A program made the position numbers and the translations under genes. A stretch of DNA of 64,000 nucleotides from Eupeodes corollae (Eukaryota > Arthropoda > Insecta > Diptera > Syrphidae): assembly GCF_945859685.1 (NCBI RefSeq), contig NC_079147.1, forward strand, positions 52,048,946 through 52,112,945, read 5' to 3'. This document shows, in pieces, positions 55,301 through 64,000 of the stretch. A model generated the notes under the pieces. That model was given only the letters and a program-made list of their open reading frames with translations, did no database searches and was not told where the DNA came from. The first letter of the stretch is position 1, and the number at the start of each line of letters is the position of its first letter.

Positions 55301-57818
55301 ATAACTCTTGTCTTAGATACTATAGGTACACCAAATGATCTTAGACTGGAAAGTATCCAAAGAACACTCGTTCTCTGATCATAAATATATCCAGTTCAAT
55401 ATCAATGTGTCCGAGTCCATTGACTTTTCGAAACTATCGGAAAACTGGCTGGGCTTCATACAGGAACTCATTACAAAGTTTACTAAGACCTGGACTATCT
55501 AGTCCTTCCTCTATGCTAATGAACTTGACAACAAAGTCAATGACTTCACCTCAGCTATGAACAGATCGCTAGAAATTGCTTGTCCACTTATACACATAAG
55601 AGAAAAGAGGAAACCACAATGGTTGGCCTCAGAGCTTGACTCGCTCAGGAAGGAATGCAGGAAACTTTTCAACCGAGCCAAAGCCGCAAGACTAGGTTCT
55701 CACTGGGGCTCTTACAAAGAATCCCTAAAAATTTACAAGAAGGCACTAAGGAACTCTAAGCGAAGAAGAAACTTCTGAAACCTCTAGGTTACGGAAAATT
55801 CTTTCAACGAATACAGCGATGCCAAGCTGCTTGAAAAATGCAGACGGCTCCTATACAAATTCAAGTAATGAATCGCTGAACTAACTATTGGACACTCACT
55901 TTCCTTATAGTTCTCTTACTGAAACTTGCAACAATTATATACGTTCAAGTTCAAATACAACATATCCACAAGGTCTGATCACAAGTGATAAGCTACAATG
56001 AGCTCTCAACAGCTACAAAAGACTTCTGACGTAATTGCTCCATTTTTTGAGGCAATTTTTACCAGCTGCCTTTACCTGGTACATGTTCCCTCGGCATGTA
56101 GAGAAGTTGAAGTTGTTTTTATACCCAAAACAGGTAAATGCTCGCAAGTCAATCCTAAAGATCAACGACCTATAAGTCTATCATCATTCCTTCTAAAGAC
56201 CTAGGAAAGATTGATTGATATCCATTTAAGGGCAAGTATTGCCTATTACTATAAGCCCACTGCAAAGGTAAATCCGTGGAAATACACACCTTAGTACGCA
56301 CCGTCGAATATTCCCAATATCATATAGTGTTCACTATGGTTGCTTTCCTTGACACATCTCCAATCACATCTGCACTAACATCTCTAAATGCTGCCTAGGA
56401 GAATAATTAACTCAAAATTGGGCAACTCTTCTGGCAGACGATTTGATAGTAGGGGGTCGCCGCATGGTGGTGTTCTATCCCCTCTCCAGAAGGGTTCCAG
56501 AGTGATAGTGTCAGGAAAGCATCTTAAAACCTCAAAAGAACTCTAACAAAATGCCTTTGACAGGCTAATACTTTGGGCTGATCGGTGTGGATTGGGTGTT
56601 TACCCCAACAAAACCGATTTAGTCTTATTTTCGAGGAGATACAAAATTCCATTTTTTAACCCTCCCTAAACGCAACGTACAGAAAAGAGTCAAAAAAGCT
56701 ACTGTAGCTATCTTTTCTTGCAAAAAAGCTATTGGTAATAAATGGGATTTACAACCCAGCATCACGCATTGGCTATACACATCGGTAATCAGACCGATTT
56801 TAATGTACGATGTGGCAGTATGGTGGACTGCTTTAGAGAAAGGTATAAACCACGACAAATTAAATAAAGTCCAACGTTCAGCTTGCTTATGCATAAGCGG
56901 ATCGCTTCCCACGAACCCATCTACGGCACTGAACACCTTACTCCTCCTAACACCTCTTGACATATTTTAGCAAACAAATAGCTGCAAGCTTTGCTATTCG
57001 CCTCAAAGCTTCGTCGCAGTGGTCTTACAACAACATTAGCCGTTCCATAATTCTTATGTATTTAGAATCAATTCCAAAGCACACAGACTACACCATCCCC
57101 CAACTGCAATTCGACAGAAACTTCCAGATTTCTACACCTTTCAGATCCTTCTGGAAGGATAGGACATTCCTGGAAGATGGGTCAATCCATTTTTATATAA
57201 ATGGGTCAAAAACAAAAGAAGAGGTTGGTGAAGGTGTATACTCTGAACGACTGAAATTAAGTCTCTCATTCCGCCTTCCCAATCATTGTAGCGTGTTCCT
57301 GGTGGAACTTTTGGCGATAAAGGAAGTCTTGTCCTGGCTTAAAGAAAACTTGGTATCGACATCTGATATCCATAACTGTCGATCATCTCTAATGGAGATG
57401 GCACAGCAGTTGAATATTCACCTTTCCTGGGTGCCGGGTCATAGAACGCCAGGAATGGTACAGTGCAGCCCATCCTACCACGTTTGACACATACTTGCAT
57501 ACCAATCGCTAGTTGTAAATTGTTGCTAATGCAAGACGCTATGAAGAAAGCAAACAGCAGGTGGAACAACATCACTACGTGTCAGGTCACAAAAAACATC
57601 TGGCCAAAACTGGATTTAAAACGTTCAAGGTGCTATCTCTAAGCAGATCGCACATAAACTCGGTAATAGGTGTCATAACCAAACACACTGTCTAATACGA
57701 AAGCACGCCACGTGGCTAGGCGTATTGAATTTTGCAGAAGCTGTGTGGACGAGGAAGAGGAAGAGGAAGAAACAGTTCTTCATTTTCTCTGCACACGCCC
57801 TGCTCTGACTCGAAAACG
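52360..57818 (+). mobile_element. R1/LOA-type LINE with Gag, endonuclease, RT and RNase H remnants
   Basis: The 5' leader (52360-52573) is cut by a TIR element at 52574-53668 and resumes at 53669. ORF1 (Gag-like) runs brokenly to a stop at 54772-54774 and overlaps the ORF2 start at 54752 by 23 bases. ORF2 shows endonuclease (VQINLQQS, DIILIQEPWIVGSVVRGL, IIGSEVNAHYTVWGS, NDRGESLFDYI). RT pieces follow (VFIPKTGKCSQ with DQRPISLSSFLLKT near 56160; RGSPHGGVLSPL near 56455), then RNase H (DGSIHFYINGSK near 57180 and LSWVPGHRTPGM near 57425) and a terminal Cys-rich segment CRSCVDEEEEEETVLHFLC near 57740. Many stops and a damaged RT core. The RNase H points to the LOA/I group; the clade is not certain. 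It ends abruptly at an RTE-like copy. Confidence 0.75.
52574..53668 (-). mobile_element. Non-autonomous TIR element with internal tandem array, copy 2
   Basis: Reverse-oriented relative of 29134-30918. On the plus strand it begins GCTGGGATGCGACCCACACT and ends TTCCTATGGGAAGTTA. AACTTCCCAT and its inverse are both present at the ends. The array has about five units, with the ACTGTCAATTCGATTTTT motif near 52714 (variant), 52890, 53048, 53201 and 53374. Outside bases AAAAGGAG and AAAATGAA match at 6 of 8, fitting an aged 8-bp duplication. It has fewer units than copy 1 and lies within the leader of an R1/LOA-type LINE. Confidence 0.75.
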
Positions 57819-59368
57819 CGCTGCCTAAAAGGACGAGAGCTGCTCATGAGCTCTATGAGAAAAGTTGTGAGAGGAACACCGAATTCCGCTATCAGGCAGG
57901 ATGATCCATTCAACATAGACGACGAAAGCCAACAATCCCGTCGTCCCGACTAAGACGAAGTAAAGATTGCCATATTTAAGCTGAAGTCTAATAAAGCCGC
58001 TGGAGCAAATGGCTTGAATGCCAAACTCTTTAAAAGAGCTGGAGATAAGTTGGTGAGCAGCATGCACGAACTTATCTGTAAGATATGGTCGGAAGAAAGT
58101 ATGCCCGATGAATGGAACCTCAGTATTGTTTCCCCGATACTGAAAAAAGGAGACCCTCGTAACTGCAAAAACTTTAGAGGAATCAGTCTACTTAACATCG
58201 CTTTCAAAATCTTCTCTGCCGTAATATGTGAACGTCTAAAGCCCATCGTCAACAACCTGATAGGTCCTTATCAGTGTGGTTTTAGACCAGACCAATTCCA
58301 CAGTCGATCAAATATTCACATTATGGCAGATCCTGGAAAAACCAAATCGACACCTACCATCTTTTCATCGATTTCAAGGCCGCATATGACAGCATCTACA
58401 GGAACGAGCTGTATAGAGCTGCTCATGAGCTCTATGAGAAAAGTTGTGAGTTGTCCGTTTGTGCAGGATGGCCAAGGAGAATTCACGCAGCTCCATAAAG
58501 GTTGGAAACAACTTAACAGAGCCTTTCGATGTCAAAAAAGGTTTTAGACAAAGTGATGCGCTGTCTTGTGATTTTTAACATCGTACTTGAAAGAATAGTG
58601 CAGAGCTCAAACCTCAACACTAGAGGTACTATCTTTCCAATTACTAGCATATGCTGATGACATTGACATAATCGGAAGAACTCAGCGTGATGTCAATGGG
58701 CTTTTGTGAGTATTGAAGCAGAGGCGGCAAAAATGGGTTTAACGGTTAATGAGGCCAAAACAAAGTACATGTTGTGGTCTAGAAAGGACATAACTTTAAG
58801 GTAGTCAAGGACTTCGTCTACCTAGGCTCCGCTGTAAACGCAGAAAACAACACCAGCGCTGAGATCAAACGCAGAATAACTCTTGCTAACCGCTGTTTCT
58901 TTGGACTAAGAAAGCAATTGAGTGGTAAAGTCCTCTCTCGAGGGACCAAAGTGTTGCTATATAAGACCCTTATCATCCCCGTCCTGCCATACGGTGCAGA
59001 AGCATGGACCATGACAAACGCGGATGAAAGCACCTTGGGTCGCTTCGAGAGAAAAGTTCTTCGTGTGATCTACGGTACCGTATGCATCGAAGGGGAGTGG
59101 AGTACAGCAACGTAGACTTAGACAGAATAGTAAAAGTCCAACGACTAAGATGGGTGGGTTACATAAAGCGAATGGAAACTAGTGCTCTGGCCCGGAAAGT
59201 ATTTGAAAGACCTCGGATCAAGTGGCGCGTTAGTTTAAAGTGACCTCACCCAACTAGGAGCCTGAAACTGGAGACATCTAGCAAGGGACCGAGATTGATG
59301 GAGAAGTTCGTTTGGTTAGGTCCTAGTTAAGACAGGACTGTAGCGCCACCTTAAGTAAGATAAGCTTA
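57819..59368 (+). mobile_element. RTE-like LINE, copy D (deleted, with templated duplication)
   Basis: Same family as copy A on the plus strand. After a linker piece (AAAGGACGAGAGCTGC at about 57827) a deletion joins to the RQDDPFN region. RT follows (KLVSSMHELICKIWSEES, FRGISLLNIAFKIFSAVICE, YQCGFRPDQFHS, then SIEAEAAKMGL near 58708 and VLSRGTKVLLYKTLIIPVL near 58930). The 3' end GACTGTAGCGCCACCTTAAG is followed by TAAGATAAG. A 35-bp stretch at 57837-57871 is repeated exactly at 58416-58450, where it replaces normal RT sequence. Not functional. Confidence 0.82.
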
Positions 59369-60218
59369 TTTCACGGCACCACGGTGGATAAGTCAGTTGA
59401 AGATCATGCTAAACTGAAAAGATTTTATTTATATAGTTCTCAGTAAGCACCAAACAATAATTCTGGTTTCAATCTTTTTGTTATTAAATTATTACAAATC
59501 TCCCAATTTTCTTTTCTAAAACTGTACAAAAGACCAAAACAAGGGCATTTAACCAAAGTACCATAGTAAAATTCTACACACAAGTGGAGTAACTGATAAA
59601 CCTAAACATTTCTATTATTCCAAGCAGATAAATTATTAATCATACGCCACAGTGTACTTTTATTAAAATTGTATGAATTAAATGAATGCAAATGAATCGA
59701 TGTCGATTCATTAAACTTCCAGGTGGGGTAGAAAACAAAATCAATGTTTACGACAGAAGTGGTGATTTAAACACACAACTACTTTTTGCGCATTATGCGA
59801 TAATTATGGTCGTCACAATGGACCGACCTCAAATCTCGGCAATCGTTAAATTTTGAAAAAAATATAGTTGCTACTGAATTATTTTATCGCTTTTCCAGCG
59901 TTTACAGCATTTAAACGCCTCCGTTTTTGGCCGTCAACTGAAGACTTTGTTGCTTGAGAAGTAAGCTAGTGGTGCAACTTCAAGTTCCTCTGCGATCACA
60001 CGATTTTAAAACATTGAATATTTTTGTGTTAGGCTAATAATACATTCTCAAGTTATGGACAAGATACCGGCTATAATGTGCGAAAAAGTTGTTAAAAATG
60101 AACTTAAAAGAGTAGCTGCTGGGGTTAGCTGATACAGACATTTAAATTTATTGGTTGATTCCAAACTTTGTAATAAAATAAAATTGTCAATAAAAAAATG
60201 TATTGCTTTGTCTATTTT
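59369..60218. other. No gene seen
   Basis: AT-rich flank between the RTE-like copy and the mariner-like element. Only very short open frames and no recognised repeat ends. Confidence 0.45.
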
Positions 60219-61010
60219 AAAGGGTGATTTCTTAACACTGGTTTAAACAGTTGACACACGTTTTGTGTTTCATTTTACTGTCAAACATCTTCAGTTTGGT
60301 CTATAATTTAACCATGAATCGTCTTGCAAACGAACAACGCTTGCAAATTGTTGAATTTTATTATCAAAATGCGTGCTCTGTTAAGAAAGTTCATCGCGAG
60401 CTTCTTCCATTTTATGGTCACTTTAATGGACCCATTTGAAGCGGGTATTCCGGCTATTGTGACTAAATTTTGCACCAAATTTACATTGTTGGACATTAAA
60501 CCACCAACACGCTTACGTAGAGTGCGAACTGAAGAAAATATCGCAGCTGTATGGGCCAGTGTTAGTGATGACCACCAATTATCGATTCGTCACCGTTCGC
60601 AGCAAGAGCTTCCAATGCATCCAGAAAAAGCCACAGATTAGTGCGGCTTATGGGCTGGTCGCATCATTGGACCGTGCTTCTTCAAAGATGATGCGAATCG
60701 TAACGTAACTGTGATTGATGAGCGCTACCGTAAAACTTTTTTTTTGCCCAAAATGCAAGAGCTTGACTTGCATGACATGTGGTTTCAACAAGACTGTGCC
60801 ACAATTGACTTATTGAGAGGTGAGTTCGGTGAATATTTTATTTTACGTTCGGGACCGATCAATTGGCCGCCTAGATCGTGCGATTTAATGCCTTTAGACT
60901 ATTTGTTGTGGGGCTATGTTAAAGCCCATGTCTATACAGACAAAAATCACGTTTTATTTCTTTACTTTACTTTAGAACTGAAAACTAAATAACTTCATGT
61001 AAATCTAACC
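60219..61010 (+). mobile_element. mariner/Tc1-superfamily element, internally deleted
   Basis: The transposase start MNRLANEQRLQIVEFYYQNA is at 60314. The reading frame shifts near 60415, then continues KFTLLDIKPPTRLRRVRTEE and DDHQLSIRHRSQQ. It jumps straight to ELPMHPEKAT, so the central part with the first catalytic Asp is gone. The end of the domain survives at 60711-60960 (QELDLHDMWFQQD, then NWPPRSCDLMPLDYLLWGY). The middle catalytic region reads QQDCAT. A common left-end-like AGGGTGATTTCTTAAC occurs at about 60220. The right TIR could not be placed. Inactive; such elements move by cut and paste into TA. Confidence 0.8.
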
Positions 61011-61214
61011 CAAAAGCTTGATATATCTCTTTTTTTGTAATCAGAAGTATTTACCCTGAGATACTTCAATACATAGACACACTATATAAAGACCGGAAAC
61101 CAATCTGTCATTATGGTTTTGCCTACAAGCTGAAACGTCAATTTTCACGCACCCTTAAGTCTAACATCAATTCCCCACAGTTAAAGTCAATTCACCACCC
61201 TCTAAAGTCAATTC

Positions 61215-61640
61215 ACCACGAAAATTTAGTAGAGTGATGAGAAATTCTTTAGGGGAGGCACCTAGTGGCTACAGCGACATTAGCTATTGCATTTTTTGGG
61301 AAGAGTACGATAACTCAGGCGACAAAGTTTAATGACGGATTTGTGTAGAACAGCTTTGGTCACTTTATTGACGTAATCTTGTCCGGAGATTTCCCTCACT
61401 GAGCCGAAAAGAGCCTTGTCTGCTAATGCTCGCATCTATGCCATTCGTTTGTGACGATATTCCTCGCGAACACTTTCGTCTTCGGAGTCTTCAAGTTCGT
61501 CCAATTCGTTCTTGTTCATGTCTTCGATATTTGTCTGCTTCTCACCACCAATTTGCTTCTCAATGGCATTCTCGAGCATGGGTGGAAGGATACCTTTTGC
61601 ACGGAAGACATCATTCCATTCGGTATCTTCATTTGGATCC
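61215..61640 (-). pseudogene. viaf: Pseudogene of viaf / phosducin-like protein 3 (PDCL3)
   Basis: The minus strand from 61640 reads DPNEDTEWNDVFRAKGILPP, then NKNELDELEDSEDESVREEY, RHKRMA, a TAG stop, and MRALADKALFGSVREISGQ followed by DYVNKVTKA. This is the N-terminal half of the phosducin-like thioredoxin-fold protein known in flies as viaf and in vertebrates as PDCL3, a chaperone cofactor for tubulin and actin folding. The stop replaces a Glu codon. Beyond KVTKA the thioredoxin-like part is readable only in pieces (LCRLSY..., SVATTC-like AVATRCLP) with frameshifts. The start Met is missing; a GTGAG near 61707 and an AAAAG before the first codon may be remains of an intron. Whether it is a processed copy or a decayed duplicate is undecided. 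Confidence 0.75.
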
Positions 61641-61964
61641 TTTTAAACAAATTAACAAAACAACAAATGCGTCATTTAACAGCTAAAATCAAATATAAAA
61701 TTCTCACCACAGCAATTTAATAAAAAAAGAACCTCTGTCAAATCAAGTAAATACACCGCATCGGATTGTTGTTGGATTTCACATTTCAAAATGGACGTAA
61801 TGTAAAAATTACAAATACAACAATTTAAACAAATGGGTTTTGGAGGGTAAAGCGTACTAAAGATTCTGGTCTTTATGTGGTGTGTCTATGCTTTAATATA
61901 ACATGCTTAAGGAACCTACCTTAAAAAACAAAGCAGTTAAAGCTCCTTTCATTATTTCATCTTA
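61641..61964. other. No gene seen
   Basis: AT-rich DNA between the viaf pseudogene and a jockey-like fragment; apart from a possible intron relic of the pseudogene at 61641-61707, nothing recognised. Confidence 0.4.
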
Positions 61965-62760
61965 GGATTTTGACATTCACAAATCCACTGGTCCGGATAG
62001 TATTCCCGCTATTCTTGTAAAGAGGTGTTTTTCAACGCTGGCAAAACCACTACTTCTCTCTTTCCGAGTGGATGGAAAACTGCATTTGTCCAGCCTGTCC
62101 CTAAAAAAGGCGAATCCTCCTCCCCTTCTAACTATCGTCCAATCGCTCTTACGTCCCTAATTTCCAAGGTTATGAAAACGCTGATACATTTTCAGCTTAA
62201 GAAATGTCTTGAAGAACGGAAGCTTCTTAATGACCGACAGTATGGTTTTCGTAGCAATAGGTCCACTGGTGATCTCATGGCTTATCTCACCGAACTGTGG
62301 GACAAATTTTTACATCGTTTTGGAGAAAGTAAGATTATTGCACTTGATATTTCAAGAGTTTGGCATCAAGCTCTCTTATCGAAAAAGTGTGCTTTTGGTA
62401 TTGATGAATCTCTTCTGCGTTGGGTTAGAAATTACCTATAGGACCGTTCAATTTAAGAAATATTGGACGGCTTCAAATCTGATATCCACAATATAAACGC
62501 TGGTATGCCTAGGTATGTGCATTACAAACATATTTGATATTGCCAAAAATGCTGCGATTGGTTTAAGGTTTTCTCCGACGATGCAAGAAGTTTTTACCCT
62601 TTCTGATCTGGCTATAATTTACAAAGCCTATTCGTCTAAAACTTGAGTACAATTCTCCATAACCCATTTGAGTCTCTTGGACAGAATTCAAAAGAGAGCT
62701 CTAAAAATAATAGGTGACCGTTGTCGTTGAAATTCGTGACACTTGAGAAACTAACTAGTT
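61965..62760 (+). mobile_element. jockey-like LINE (family J), copy 4
   Basis: Readable RT parts are FDIHKSTGPDSIPAI near 61971, VQPVPKKGESSSPSNYRPIA near 62090, QYGFRSNRSTGDLMAYLTE near 62240 and KIIALDISRVWHQALL near 62332. After a deletion there are thumb fragments (IAKNAA and LRFSPTMQEV-like) to about 62745. The open frame 62025-62441 has 138 codons. The segment with the catalytic FADD is deleted. Confidence 0.78.
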
Positions 62761-62837
62761 GCCTCGGTCAAAATTTACGTTCAAAAAACAAAGTTGATTG
62801 CAAATGTTCTTATAATCATTTAAACTTATGTAGCTAA

Positions 62838-64000
62838 CAGAACAACCCACGCAAACGAAATAAGGACAACGAACTTCGGATATGTACGTGGAATGTTAGG
62901 TCCCTTAACAGACCACGTGCAGCCGAAAAATTAGCGGAAGCCCTAAACTGCTTCAGGGCAGATATTACCGCCATCCAAGAAGTGCGATGGGATGGACCGG
63001 GCAAACGCAAACTAAAACACTGCGATATCTACTACGGCGACTGCTACCGAGAACAAAGACAGCGTCTATTTGGGTGTGGATTTGTTGTTGGAACTAAATC
63101 CAGGCAGCAAGACTTGAGTTTCAACAGTTTGAGCGAGAGCATCACAACAATCCGCATCAAGGCAAAATTCGCCAACATAAGGCTCATGCACGCACTCCCC
63201 AACAGAGGAGAAAGATGAAAACACCAAAGACATATTCTTCGAGCTCTTGGACAAGACATATGAGCAGTGCCCTGGCTATGACATTAAAATTGTCTTAGGA
63301 GATTTTAATGCCAAGCTAGGAAGAGAAGACATCTTTGGTGGCACAATCGGGAGATACAGCCTGCACGACACGGATCAATTTCGCTAAGGGGCGAGACGTT
63401 CTGGTAGTTAGTACGCAGTTCACACATCTTGATATCCACATCAATCAACTGTCAACCAAATTGACCACATTGCGATCGACGCACGACACTTCTCCAGTAT
63501 CCAGGATATCCGAACATTCCGAGAGGCCAACATTGACTCGGACCACTACCTCGTTGTTGCCAAGGTACGGCCACGCATAACCCGATCCAAGCCAAAACAA
63601 GGAAGTACTGTGAGAAGATTCGACGTTAGACGGCAATCGCAAGAGACTGCCATGTCCTTTGTGATCGAGTCTCTACGAGTAATAACCTCTTAAGGAGTCC
63701 TATGCTGCCTGCATTAAGCATTGAAAACCAGTGGCAACATTGCCTTGCAGCCATCAGAGATGCCACCTCTGAAGTGCTAGGTTTCACACGGCCACCACAG
63801 TGAAACCCCTGGTTTGACGACGAATGCCGGCAAACGCACGCAGCGAAACAAGAGGCATACAAAACTGCGCTGCACAAAAGGACTAGAGCTGCTCGTGACC
63901 TCTACGAGAAGAGGAGAGAGTACCACAGGCTTCTTAGATGAAAAAAAAGAGAGCATGAGAAGCACGCGATCGAGGAGATAGAGGGATGTAACAACAGGAA
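62838..64000 (+). mobile_element. RTE-like LINE, copy E, 5' part (runs off window)
   Basis: The endonuclease begins with CTWNVRSLNRPRAAEKLAEA near 62885, followed by ITAIQEVRWDGPGKRKLKHC, CYREQRQRLFGCGFVVGT and IRIKAKFANIRLMHA. Then come a frameshift and the rest of the endonuclease (GDFNAKLGREDIFGGTIG at about 63300; DSDHYLVVAKV at 63537). The linker (RTRAARDLYEKRREY near 63885) reaches the window end. It is diverged from copies A-D at many positions, a separate subfamily. RT would follow outside the window. Confidence 0.82.

Overview
The window looks like a piece of an AT-rich insect genome, most likely a fly (Diptera). The best evidence is one host coding exon on the minus strand (9686-9827). 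It encodes the N-terminus and QUA1 region of the STAR/KH RNA-binding protein held out wings (HOW) and ends at a good splice donor. Everything to its left (1-9685) is then most simply the first intron of how. The sequence to its right (9828 to about 11 kb) holds its 5' leader and promoter region.

About 12 kb onward is a dense, nested transposon graveyard. In order it holds: an RTE-like LINE (12.4-15.2 kb, minus); an intact BEL/Pao LTR retrotransposon (18546-24918) with LTRs identical by eye, a 5-bp target duplication and a single gag-pol frame; a decayed Myb/SANT-like gene; a terminal-inverted-repeat (TIR) element carrying an exon-like fragment of the host gene HPF1 (26262-27180); a tRNA-derived SINE; a jockey-like LINE split by a TIR element with a tandem array of about 174 bp (29134-30918); another RTE-like copy; a Jockey copy; a long foldback element (36.3-37.2 kb); a CR1/Jockey-type LINE (38.6-41.2 kb); an RTE-like LINE ending in TAAG repeats (41.5-42.9 kb); an RTE-like copy with a SINE nested in it (45.8-48.8 kb); a jockey-like copy with a 325-codon open frame (50.6-51.8 kb); a second copy of the 174-bp-array element inserted in an R1/LOA-type LINE with RNase H (52.4-57.8 kb); another RTE-like copy (57.8-59.4 kb); a deleted mariner-like element (60.2-61.0 kb); a pseudogene of viaf/PDCL3 (61.2-61.6 kb); and further LINE fragments to the end.

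Few parts work together as genes. The living parts appear to be the how 5' end and the BEL/Pao element. The remaining coding stretches are broken by stops, frameshifts and deletions. The most unusual items are the TIR element with the HPF1 exon inside it, the two TIR elements with nucleosome-sized internal repeats, a 41-bp LINE insertion bounded by perfect target duplications, and a 35-bp templated duplication in one RTE-like copy. All family names come from motif recognition by eye; no database search was run.
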